Of a DNA stretch of 6,167 nucleotides, positions 1 to 6,137 are shown piece by piece. Source of the DNA: JBLHKS01 sp047620505. GTDB lineage: Bacteria; Verrucomicrobiota; Verrucomicrobiia; Verrucomicrobiales; DEV007. Numbering within the stretch: the stretch's first letter is position 1; the number at the start of each line of letters is the position of its first letter. The notes below the pieces were generated by a model, which worked only from the letters and a program-made list of their open reading frames with translations, was not told the origin of the DNA and did no database searches. Position numbers and translations under genes: made by a program. The stretch is from the NCBI GenBank assembly GCA_047620505.1, contig JBLHKS010000318.1:1-6167 (forward strand), written 5' to 3'.

Positions 1-100
1 CCAGCACACGTCGGAAATGGACTGGCGGCTCTTCTTTTTCATCCGCAAAAGTTGCGCCAGCGAGACTTGCGGTGACGAGGATAGTCAGCAGGGATTTCAT
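1..100 (-). CDS. N-terminus of a secreted protein of unknown function (runs off left edge)
   Basis: Only the first 33 codons are present. The gene reads leftward from an ATG at 100-98 and continues beyond base 1. The start reads MKSLLTILVTASLAGATFA followed by DEKEEPPVHFRRVL. This is a textbook Sec signal peptide: Lys2, a hydrophobic core at about residues 4-15, and small residues before a likely signal peptidase I cut after Ala19 (T-F-A). An acidic, mature-looking stretch follows. The product is therefore probably exported. A GGGAG Shine-Dalgarno five bases upstream of the ATG fixes the start. It lies 51 bases downstream of the aldo/keto reductase stop on the same strand, so the two may share a transcript. 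Too little is visible to name a family. Confidence 0.75.
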   Translation of the reverse strand, partial: MKSLLTILVTASLAGATFADEKEEPPVHFRRVL

Positions 101-105
101 AGCAG

Positions 106-110
106 CTCCC
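106..110 (-). promoter_or_regulatory. Shine-Dalgarno of the leftward secreted-protein gene
   Basis: On the minus strand GGGAG lies five bases before the ATG at 100-98. It is the clearest ribosome binding site in the window and supports calling this short, edge-truncated gene, which is otherwise known only from its signal peptide. Confidence 0.6.
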
Positions 111-151
111 AAGTATCGCCACGTTTCCGCGCGACTTCAAGGCTGCTCCGG

Positions 152-1156
152 CTATCGATATCGGGCGTTTTCGCCGCCGTCCCACATGTCTGGATTCGAC
201 CCGAGAGCCGCCAGCAGAGCGTCCGTCGCCGCCCCCAATTTCTGGACAGCATCCGCAGGTAACGGGTTTTCGAGCACCTTCACATTTTCCAGCAACTGCT
301 GATCGTTTCGCGCCCCGGCAATCACGCTGACCACGCCCGGCTGCTGGATCGTCCACGCCAGAGCGACGTCGGCCATGCTCCGACCAAGCTCCTGACAGAT
401 ATCCCGAATCGAGTCTAACGCTGAAAATGTCTCGGCTTCGCAACCCGGCTCGCCGTGACGCGCCAGAGCGCGCTCGGTTGTGAAATGCCGCGATCGAGCG
501 CGGCCATCCGGAACTTCGGCAGCCGCTTTATAATTTCCCGCCAGCATCCCGTGCATCAGCGGGCTGTAGACGAGCACGCCGATTTTGTTCCCGATGCATT
601 TCGGCAAAATCGCGTTCTCGATCATTCGCCAGATCAGATTGTAAGGCAACTGATTCGAAAGCGGATTCTGAAGCGGCGCGATCGTCGCCAAGTCCTCGAC
701 TCCAGCGTTACAGACGCCGATGTGGCGAACTTTTCCCTGTTCCTGGAGCTTCCGCATCGCGCCCCAGGTGTCTTCGAGCGGCACTTCGCGATTCGTCCAA
801 TGCGTTTGAAAAAGATCGATGCAATCGGTCTGCAGCCGCGCCAGCGAAGCCTCGCAGCCGGCCTGAATCTCGTCCGGCTTCATCTGATCTGGCCGCGCTT
901 TGCTCGCGATCACGACCTTCTCACGCAGCCCGTTCGCGGAAAGCACCTTGCCGAGAAGGGTCTCGCTCGCGCCATCCCCATAAACCGGAGCGGTGTCGAA
1001 AAAGTTCACGCCAGCGTCAATCGCCGCGAGCATCGCCTTGACCGACTCGTCCTCGACCCGATCTCCCCAGTGAAAATCCGACGCCACGCCCCAGCAGCCG
1101 AAACAGAGCTGAGAAACGGAAAGATCGGTGTTTGGAAACGTGTGAAAATTCATCAT
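152..1156 (-). CDS. Aldo/keto reductase family oxidoreductase
   Basis: A 334-residue NAD(P)H-dependent carbonyl reductase of the (beta/alpha)8-barrel AKR superfamily, cytosolic, with no signal peptide; the length is typical. The catalytic tetrad can be read directly: Asp54 (NFFDTAPVYG), Tyr59, Lys86 (VIASKAR) and His119 (LFQTHW). Other family landmarks are IGVCN near 146-150, the QLPYN segment at 169-173, YSPL at 197-200, and the cofactor-binding C-terminal stretch VIAGARNDQQLLEN at 278-291. Substrate cannot be deduced; related enzymes reduce sugars, aldehydes or ketones. Two adjacent ATG codons (1156 and 1153) are possible starts, with no clear Shine-Dalgarno before either; the outer one is used here. 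The gene is divergent from menF across 69 bases and is followed on the same strand by a secreted-protein gene. Family assignment is firm; physiological role is unknown. Confidence 0.93.
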   Translation of the reverse strand: MMNFHTFPNTDLSVSQLCFGCWGVASDFHWGDRVEDESVKAMLAAIDAGVNFFDTAPVYGDGASETLLGKVLSANGLREKVVIASKARPDQMKPDEIQAGCEASLARLQTDCIDLFQTHWTNREVPLEDTWGAMRKLQEQGKVRHIGVCNAGVEDLATIAPLQNPLSNQLPYNLIWRMIENAILPKCIGNKIGVLVYSPLMHGMLAGNYKAAAEVPDGRARSRHFTTERALARHGEPGCEAETFSALDSIRDICQELGRSMADVALAWTIQQPGVVSVIAGARNDQQLLENVKVLENPLPADAVQKLGAATDALLAALGSNPDMWDGGENARYR

Positions 1157-1206
1157 CGGATTTCAGATTGGATTCGGTCTTTCCGCAAGGCTACATCTTG
1201 AGATTC

Positions 1207-1232
1207 GTTCCAAGCGTATCTAGTCTTGGAAC
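1207..1232. repeat. Perfect 8-bp inverted repeat at the menF start (candidate operator or RNA hairpin)
   Basis: GTTCCAAG at 1207-1214 is the exact reverse complement of CTTGGAAC at 1225-1232, with ten bases between; the arm centres are 18 bp apart. It sits in the 69-base divergent gap between the aldo/keto reductase and menF, and its right arm contains the TTG at 1226. The spacer carries TATCTA (1217-1222), which resembles a -10 box. The spacing suits a dimeric repressor; the same sequence in RNA could fold as an 8-bp stem over the 5' end of the message. Both roles are inferences; only the repeat itself is seen. Confidence 0.5.
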
Positions 1233-2260
1233 TTCAAAATCTCGTGAGCGCCTCAACCGACTACGCATTCCTCAAAACCGATTCCGGCCAGATCATTCTC
1301 GGACGTGGTCCGTTTGCTGAGGCCGCAACGGCACCGAAAGGCGGGATCGCGTTTTACGTTAACGATTTTGACCTCAGCGATCCACTTCCGTGGAAAATTC
1401 CGGCATCGCACGAATTCGGGCCGGATCTTGAATCCCTCGTTTCGGAAATCAACGGCGCTCCAAAGCCGCAAATCGAATGGGAAGGCGTTCAGAACGCTGG
1501 ATTCCAGACGATTTACGAAGATATTAAGCACGACATCGATACCGGAACACTGGAAAAATCCGTCCCGGTTTTTACCGAGCGAGGTTCGCTCAAAGGTGGA
1601 GCTCTGGAGGCTCTGGTTCATTGCGTTGAGCACCTGCCGCCTTCGTTTTTCAGTTACGGATTTCGCCGTGGGGCAGACGGTTTCATCGGCGCAACTCCCG
1701 AGCTGTTGTTCGCGGCGCACGGCCAAAGGCTGGAAACGATGGCTCTGGCAGGGACGACTTCAATCGACGGAGCCGCAGCCTTTCAGCACGATGAAAAGGA
1801 AATCCACGAGCACGAATTCGTCGCTAAATACCTGATTTCCAAGCTGAGTCAGCTCGGTCAAGTCCGCCGGGAAAACCGGCAGCTGCTGGAACTCGGATCG
1901 ATCGCTCATTTCATCTCGCCGATCCACGTTGACCTCGACGACGACCCGGATTTCGACTCTTTGATTCGGCTGATGCACCCGACACCCGCGTTAGGCCCAT
2001 TTCCGAGAACCCAGGGATCGCTGGCCAAACTTCGAGGTTACCGAGATGAGCTCGAAGCGCCCCTGGGATTCGGCGCGCCGTTTGGAGCCTTCGTCGATGG
2101 AACTTTTCATGCTGTTGTCGCGATTCGAAACGTGAGTTGGTCCGGAAACGACGTTTTTTTGCCGAGCGGATGCGGCGTGGTCGCCGAATCGAATTTCGAA
2201 AACGAATGGCGTGAACTCGGCCTGAAACGCCACGCGGTTCGCGATCTGTTAGGGCTTTGA
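1226..2260 (+). CDS. menF: Isochorismate synthase (menaquinone pathway), short form
   Basis: Converts chorismate to isochorismate, the entry step of menaquinone synthesis; cytosolic, Mg-dependent. It belongs to the chorismate-binding (MenF/EntC/TrpE) fold. Visible landmarks: Lys111 (EKSVPVF), aligned with the general base (EntC Lys147); Glu159 in GATPELLF, aligned with the general acid (EntC Glu197); ALAGT at 173-177; HEHEFV with Glu195, aligned with a Mg ligand; HPTPALG at 251-257; AIRN at 299-302; SGCGVVAES at 314-322; and NEWREL with Glu327, probably the second Mg ligand. At 344 residues it is shorter than E. coli MenF (431), mostly at the N-terminus, and the loop between LAGT and the Mg-binding HEHE is about eight residues shorter than in EntC. 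No ATG is available. TTG 1226 gives the longest form; GTG 1244 (338 residues) is an alternative. Neither has a clear Shine-Dalgarno. menD follows four bases later, which supports MenF over other chorismate enzymes. Confidence 0.88.
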   Translation: MELQNLVSASTDYAFLKTDSGQIILGRGPFAEAATAPKGGIAFYVNDFDLSDPLPWKIPASHEFGPDLESLVSEINGAPKPQIEWEGVQNAGFQTIYEDIKHDIDTGTLEKSVPVFTERGSLKGGALEALVHCVEHLPPSFFSYGFRRGADGFIGATPELLFAAHGQRLETMALAGTTSIDGAAAFQHDEKEIHEHEFVAKYLISKLSQLGQVRRENRQLLELGSIAHFISPIHVDLDDDPDFDSLIRLMHPTPALGPFPRTQGSLAKLRGYRDELEAPLGFGAPFGAFVDGTFHAVVAIRNVSWSGNDVFLPSGCGVVAESNFENEWRELGLKRHAVRDLLGL

Positions 2261-2264
2261 CGAC

Positions 2265-3872
2265 GTGACGAAAAGCGAAGAGCTGGCGGGAATTGTCGTA
2301 GACCGGTGCGTCGAAATCGGAGTTCGCGAATTCGTCCTCTGCGCCGGATCTCGAAACAGCCCGTTGGTGCTTGAGATTCTAAGCCGAGTGCCCAAGCTTC
2401 GCGTCTGGACGTGTTTCGAGGAGCGCTGCGCCGCATTTTTTGCACTTGGGCGGACTCGAGCCCTCGACGTGCCTGTCGCTGTCATCACGACTTCCGGCAC
2501 AGCAGCTGCTGAACTTTTTCCAGCCGTGATCGAGGCTCACTATCAACGTCAGCCGCTGCTTTGCATCACAGCCGATCGCCCGAAATCGTTTCGCGGCTCC
2601 GGCGCTCCGCAGGCGATCGAACAGGCCAACTTGTTTGGAAATTACGCGAGAAACAGCTGGGACATCGAGGCTGATTTCATCGTTGGCGGCTACGATGGGC
2701 TCGGCGTCTTCTGGGATGAAAGCGATGAATTCTCGCTGACAAGTTGGGACGGCTGGGGCCCGGCTCAGCTGAATGTTTGCTTCTGCGAACCCCTGCTAAG
2801 CGAGAGTCCACGGCAGAGTAACAGTGATTCTAAGATAGTCCCTGCAAAGCGCCTCGCGGCTCGACCGGTTGAATCGGCGGACATCGAAATTGACGCCGAA
2901 GACCTGCTCGTGATGCTCGGCTCGATCCGCGAGAGCGATCGAAAGGAAGTCGCTGAGCTGCTGCTAAAAACGGGTGCTCCGATTCTCGCAGATGCGACCA
3001 GCGGCCTCCGAGGTGATCCAGATCTCGACCATCTCATGCTCAAATCCGGCGACGGCTGCCTGAAAAACCGGAAACCAAAAGCGGTGCTCCGGATCGGCGG
3101 CGTGCCGACTTCTCGTTTCTGGCGCGACTTGGAAAATCTCCCAGAAATCCGCGTCGTTTCCGTTCTCGCAAACGGATTCAGCGGCTTAGCACGCAACTCA
3201 GAATTGGTTGATCTGCTTGAATCGCTGAAACTCATCGGCAAGCCCGAAACTTCAATCCTCGCCGTCGACTATCAGCGAACGACTCGCTTAAACTCGATCT
3301 TAAGCCGGCTTCCCGCAAGCGAGCCCGCCTACTTCCGAAACCTCAGCCAACACATCCAAGCACCTTCAGTCGTTTTTCTCGGCAACAGCATGCCGATTCG
3401 CGAATGGAACCTAGCCGCGCGTGATAACTCCAGGCTGAGCATTCACGCAAACCGCGGAGCCAACGGCATCGACGGAAATCTATCGACTTTCCTCGGCCTC
3501 GCCGCAGGCGCCGAAGAGGCCTGGGGTATTTTTGGCGATCTGACGACGATGTACGACCTCGCCGCCCCCACCCTGCTCCAGCAGCTGCTGCCTACGACGA
3601 AAATTCGGATCGTCGTGATCAATAATCAGGGCGGCAAAATTTTCTCGCGACTCCCGAGCCTTGCCGCGCTTCCAGAAAACGATAAGCAGGTCATCGAAAA
3701 CCATCACGAAATCAGCTTCGCTCCCTGGGCAAAAATGTGGAATCTGGACTACCGATTAGTCCGTCGTGGCGACCCGATTCCCAGCGCTCTGCCTAATAGA
3801 GTCGTCATCGAAATCCAGCCGGACTCGGCTCAAACCGAGCAATTATGGATCGAATACGCGGAGTTGGACTGA
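2265..3872 (+). CDS. menD: 2-succinyl-5-enolpyruvyl-6-hydroxy-3-cyclohexene-1-carboxylate synthase
   Basis: Thiamine diphosphate- and Mg-dependent enzyme that decarboxylates 2-oxoglutarate and adds the succinyl semialdehyde unit to isochorismate, giving SEPHCHC; second step of menaquinone synthesis, cytosolic. At 535 residues it is close to E. coli MenD (556). N-terminal pyrimidine-binding domain: GSRNSPL at 28-34, FEERCAAFFALG with the cofactor-activating Glu53 (E. coli Glu55), TSGTAAAELFPAVIEA at 76-91, TADRP at 102-106. The middle domain begins after GPAQLNVCFCEPL (165-177) and is poorly conserved. C-terminal domain: GNSMPIRE at 373-380, GANGIDGNLSTFLG at 398-411, and the diphosphate motif GDLTTMYDL (Asp425) to INNQGGKIF (Asn454), supplying the Mg ligands. 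The usual PGSR motif is AGSR here. The GTG start lies four bases after the menF stop, with AGGG ten bases upstream inside menF, so translation is probably coupled. Confidence 0.94.
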   Translation: MTKSEELAGIVVDRCVEIGVREFVLCAGSRNSPLVLEILSRVPKLRVWTCFEERCAAFFALGRTRALDVPVAVITTSGTAAAELFPAVIEAHYQRQPLLCITADRPKSFRGSGAPQAIEQANLFGNYARNSWDIEADFIVGGYDGLGVFWDESDEFSLTSWDGWGPAQLNVCFCEPLLSESPRQSNSDSKIVPAKRLAARPVESADIEIDAEDLLVMLGSIRESDRKEVAELLLKTGAPILADATSGLRGDPDLDHLMLKSGDGCLKNRKPKAVLRIGGVPTSRFWRDLENLPEIRVVSVLANGFSGLARNSELVDLLESLKLIGKPETSILAVDYQRTTRLNSILSRLPASEPAYFRNLSQHIQAPSVVFLGNSMPIREWNLAARDNSRLSIHANRGANGIDGNLSTFLGLAAGAEEAWGIFGDLTTMYDLAAPTLLQQLLPTTKIRIVVINNQGGKIFSRLPSLAALPENDKQVIENHHEISFAPWAKMWNLDYRLVRRGDPIPSALPNRVVIEIQPDSAQTEQLWIEYAELD

Positions 3873-3897
3873 GCGAGGAAGAGACCAAAAAATTGAT

Positions 3898-4314
3898 ATG
3901 AATGACGAGCAACTGCAGGCGGCTTTCCAAGCCCAAACGATTCCGCTGAGTGATTGGGATCATCGCAAACACCTACGCTTAGCTTGGATCCATCTTTCGC
4001 AAAACACGTTTGATGAAGCGCTAAACAAAATTCGCTCAGGAATTCAAGCTTACAACAAATCAGTAGGAATGGAAGAAGGTCCGGAGAAGGGTTTTCATGA
4101 AACTCTCACCGTCGCGTGGATGAAAATGGTCGACTATTCGATGCGTGAGCACGGGGCCAAAGAGGACTCCGAGGCGTTTCTCGCGTTTCAGCCGCAGCTC
4201 TGCATCAAACAGCTTCTTCGTAGTTTTTACACACCCAAGCAGATGCTCTCCGCAAAAGCTAAGCAAGAATTCGTCCCCCCGGATATCCTGCCGCTTCCGA
4301 TTTCAACCAAGTAG
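3898..4314 (+). CDS. Conserved small protein of unknown function with HxxH and HET motifs
   Basis: A 138-residue soluble protein with no signal peptide or membrane segment, probably largely helical. I cannot name it, but its pattern matches an uncharacterised family I recall from genome annotations: a tryptophan plus paired histidines followed by a leucine helix (W20-D-H22-R-K-H25-L), an FHETLT block (His67, Glu68, Thr69), then YTPKQMLSAKAK (111-122) and a PD...LPLP tail (128-134). The invariant-looking histidines and glutamate could bind a metal or form an active site; that is inference. ATG 3898 is chosen because the family motifs begin soon after it and the upstream in-frame extension overlaps menD. 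A purine-rich GAGGAAGAG (3875-3883) may serve as ribosome binding site, though 14 bases away is rather far. The gene begins 25 bases after menD on the same strand, so it is probably co-transcribed. It does not resemble MenH, MenC, MenB or MenE. Confidence 0.8.
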   Translation: MNDEQLQAAFQAQTIPLSDWDHRKHLRLAWIHLSQNTFDEALNKIRSGIQAYNKSVGMEEGPEKGFHETLTVAWMKMVDYSMREHGAKEDSEAFLAFQPQLCIKQLLRSFYTPKQMLSAKAKQEFVPPDILPLPISTK

Positions 4315-4336
4315 ACTGGCAAATCGCGATTCCAGT
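4315..4336 (+). terminator. Small imperfect hairpin after the menF-menD transcript (weak terminator candidate)
   Basis: Directly after the TAG at 4312-4314, ACTGG (4315-4319) pairs with CCAGT (4332-4336). Between them a two-base CA bulge is followed by the self-complementary AATCGCGATT (4322-4331), giving an eight-pair stem with a CGCG loop. Only a broken T run (TTGCTT) follows, so a canonical rho-independent terminator is doubtful. It lies in the 59-base gap before the next gene and is the only hairpin I found there. Confidence 0.25.
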
Positions 4337-4373
4337 TTGCTTGGCCGGAAAATCACTCCACTGAATAGTCGTC

Positions 4374-5492
4374 ATGCCTGAACTCAATGTCGCCCTCCTC
4401 GGTCACCGCTTTATGGGCCGAGCGCACAGCAACGCCTGGATCAAAGCGCCCCTGTTTTTCGATACGCCGTTCAAACCCGTCCTCAAAGTGGTCGCGGGGC
4501 GCAATCGCGAGGACCTCCAGACTTTCGCAGATCGCTGGGGCTGGGAATCGATCGAAACGGATTGGCGCACGGCGGTCGAGCGCGACGACGTTGACGTGGT
4601 CGATATTTCGCTGCCGACACACCTTCATTTCGAGACCGCGCTTGCTGCAATTCAGGCCGGAAAGCACGTTTTCTGCGAAAAACCGTTCACGATCACGTCG
4701 GGTGAAGCCCAGCAGCTGCTGGACGCCGCGGAGTCGGCTGGAGTCGTTCATTTTCTGAATCACAACTATCGCCGCTGCCCCGCTGTCGCGCTTGCTAAGC
4801 AACTTATCGACGAAGGTCGACTTGGCGAAATTTATCATTGGCGAGGTGCCTACCAACAGAGCTGGCTTATCGATCCAGAGCTCCCCGTGGACTGGAAACT
4901 TCGAAAGGCGACCGCCGGAGCCGGGCCTCATTGGGATCTCGGCTCGCACGCAGTCGATCTGGCTCAGTTTCTCGTGGGAGACATCGCCAATGTGCAATGC
5001 ACGCTGAAGACGTTCACTCATGAGCGCCCCGACGCAGCTGATCCCTCGAAAATGGCCCCGGTCGAGGTCGACGACGCGGCATTGATGATCGTCGAATTCA
5101 AAAGCGGCGCGTTAGGCTCGATTGAGACGACTCGTTACGCAGCTGGCCGCAAGAACCGGCACACGTTCGAGATTTCCGGCAGCAAAGGCGCGCTGACCTG
5201 GGACATGGAAGACATGAACCGGATTCAATTTTTCGACAACACCACGAATCCACGGACAGCTGGCTGGTCGGACATTCTAGCGACTCAGCCCGACCATCCC
5301 TACATGAAATGGTGGCCACCCGGCCACATCATTGGTTATGAGCATACCTTCGTTCACGGCGTCGCCGATTTCCTCGACGCAATCGCCGCGAAGGGGACGG
5401 TCGAGCCGAATTTCCGGGATGGCGTTAGCATCATGAAAGTGCTGGAGGCCGGATTGCGATCAGCGGAGAGCGGACAGCGTGAGGCGTGCTGA
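4374..5492 (+). CDS. Gfo/Idh/MocA family oxidoreductase, levoglucosan dehydrogenase-like
   Basis: A 372-residue NAD(P)-dependent sugar or cyclitol dehydrogenase, cytosolic. The N-terminal Rossmann domain has the nucleotide-binding turn LLGHRFMGRAHSNAW (8-22), VVDISLPTHLH (75-85) and the catalytic EKP in FCEKPF (Lys103). The C-terminal domain carries NYRR (131-134), the signature WDLGSHAVDLA with Asp188, Gly190, His192 and Asp195, and VDDAALMIVEFKSGALGSIE (232-251). The order and wording of these blocks, including FMGRAHSNAW, YQQSW and AAGRKNRHTFEISG, resemble bacterial levoglucosan dehydrogenases. That comparison is from memory and the substrate stays open; inositol or other sugar dehydrogenases are alternatives. 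An in-frame TGA at 4362 leaves ATG 4374 as the first possible start; no Shine-Dalgarno is seen. The secreted-protein gene follows with an end-to-start arrangement suggesting one transcript. In the first Rossmann turn, the usual second glycine (GxGxxG) is replaced by Arg (G-H-R-F-M-G). Confidence 0.92.
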   Translation: MPELNVALLGHRFMGRAHSNAWIKAPLFFDTPFKPVLKVVAGRNREDLQTFADRWGWESIETDWRTAVERDDVDVVDISLPTHLHFETALAAIQAGKHVFCEKPFTITSGEAQQLLDAAESAGVVHFLNHNYRRCPAVALAKQLIDEGRLGEIYHWRGAYQQSWLIDPELPVDWKLRKATAGAGPHWDLGSHAVDLAQFLVGDIANVQCTLKTFTHERPDAADPSKMAPVEVDDAALMIVEFKSGALGSIETTRYAAGRKNRHTFEISGSKGALTWDMEDMNRIQFFDNTTNPRTAGWSDILATQPDHPYMKWWPPGHIIGYEHTFVHGVADFLDAIAAKGTVEPNFRDGVSIMKVLEAGLRSAESGQREAC

Positions 5493-5509
5493 ACAAAATA
5501 GTTTCAAGA

Positions 5510-6136
5510 ATGATCCGATTTCACCGCTGTTGCTCCCTGATTCTCTTCGCTCTCGCGATGAGTTGCAGCGCAGCGGATCGAGCAGTTGCTCCGCAATCGG
5601 TCGATGAGGAAGATTTCGCGCACCTCAAAGAGAGTTCGCCATTTCTGCGGGTTCTCCGGATGAAAGACGCCTATGTTTTGCGTGGGATCGCGACAATCGG
5701 AAAGCACACTTTTGTCGTTCTTCATCATCGAGAGACCAAGCAAACGATCACGGTCAGCAGCGAAGAGAAGAATGAGCTCGGCATGTCCTTGATCGACGTC
5801 AGCGGATCGACTCCGTTGGACACGGCGGTGACGATTTCGATGGGCGGAGGTCAGTTCAAGTTTGCCTACGAAGCCGATTTACTTCGACCTGAAATCGCGA
5901 TTCCAGGCACGCGCGATACGATCCGGAAAGATCGCGATGGCCGCATCGTCACGTCGGACGAACTCATGAAAAAATGGCACGGCCTGACTCAAGATCAGCG
6001 CAAGGCTTACGACGGCTGGAAGAAGAAACTGCTCGAGGCCCGTCCCGAATTGCGCCACAGCGAGCAGCGTTTTCCACTGGCGCATCGCGCGCTGGACGCG
6101 TTCAAAGCCGGGCGGCCGCCTCCGTCGTTTCGCTAA
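5510..6136 (+). CDS. Small secreted protein of unknown function
   Basis: From ATG 5510 the product has 208 residues. It opens with a Sec signal peptide: basic MIRFHR, hydrophobic CCSLILFALAM (7-17), then SCSAADRA with likely cleavage around 21-22. The cysteine at 19 lacks a good lipobox, so a lipoprotein is less likely. The mature part has a beta-rich segment, SPFLRVLRMKDAYVLRGIA (43-61), a strand ending VVLHHRETKQ, GMSLIDV (91-97) and TAVTISMGGGQFKFAYEA. A charged helical tail follows, with WHGLTQDQRKAYDGWKK and ARPELR. I recall similar SPF...LRGIA proteins in Verrucomicrobiota. The layout loosely recalls periplasmic domains of pilus or type II secretion subunits (PilP/GspC), but this is speculative. 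An earlier in-frame GTG at 5486 would overlap the dehydrogenase stop by seven bases and add eight residues; 5510 gives the more normal signal peptide. It is probably exported and co-transcribed with the dehydrogenase. Confidence 0.72.
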   Translation: MIRFHRCCSLILFALAMSCSAADRAVAPQSVDEEDFAHLKESSPFLRVLRMKDAYVLRGIATIGKHTFVVLHHRETKQTITVSSEEKNELGMSLIDVSGSTPLDTAVTISMGGGQFKFAYEADLLRPEIAIPGTRDTIRKDRDGRIVTSDELMKKWHGLTQDQRKAYDGWKKKLLEARPELRHSEQRFPLAHRALDAFKAGRPPPSFR

Positions 6137-6137
6137 C

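Noticed and set aside
101..147. AGCAGC/GCTGCT inverted repeat flanking the leader of the leftward secreted-protein gene
   Set aside because: Six-base arms 35 bases apart in GC-rich sequence are expected by chance and make a weak stem.
455..1201. Long 248-residue open frame on the plus strand opposite the aldo/keto reductase
   Set aside because: The minus-strand frame has the full AKR catalytic tetrad. The plus-strand translation is Arg/His-rich with no recognisable domain, as expected for the reverse of a GC-biased gene.
1198..1222. Possible sigma-70 promoter TTGAGA ... TATCTA before menF
   Set aside because: The spacer is only 13 bases, well short of the usual 16-18, so I do not list it as a promoter. 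The -10-like part is mentioned only with the dyad.
1305..1835. 176-residue plus-strand frame inside menF
   Set aside because: It is fully contained in menF, Ser/Arg-rich with no motif, and menF carries all the family landmarks in its own frame.
2154..2160. Run of seven T within menF as a possible slippage or frameshift site
   Set aside because: The menF frame continues unbroken through it with conserved motifs on both sides, and no alternative frame gives a meaningful product.
4337..4368. Possible promoter for the dehydrogenase (TTGCTT or TTGGCC with GAATAG)
   Set aside because: The -10 match is poor and the spacing varies with the choice made; not better than chance.
4353..5021. 222-residue minus-strand open frame opposite the Gfo/Idh/MocA gene
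   Set aside because: It lies antisense to the strongly conserved Rossmann domain and has no family features; it is a shadow of codon bias.
6111..6120. GGCGGCCGCC palindrome as a terminator stem
   Set aside because: It has no loop and no T run and lies within coding sequence.
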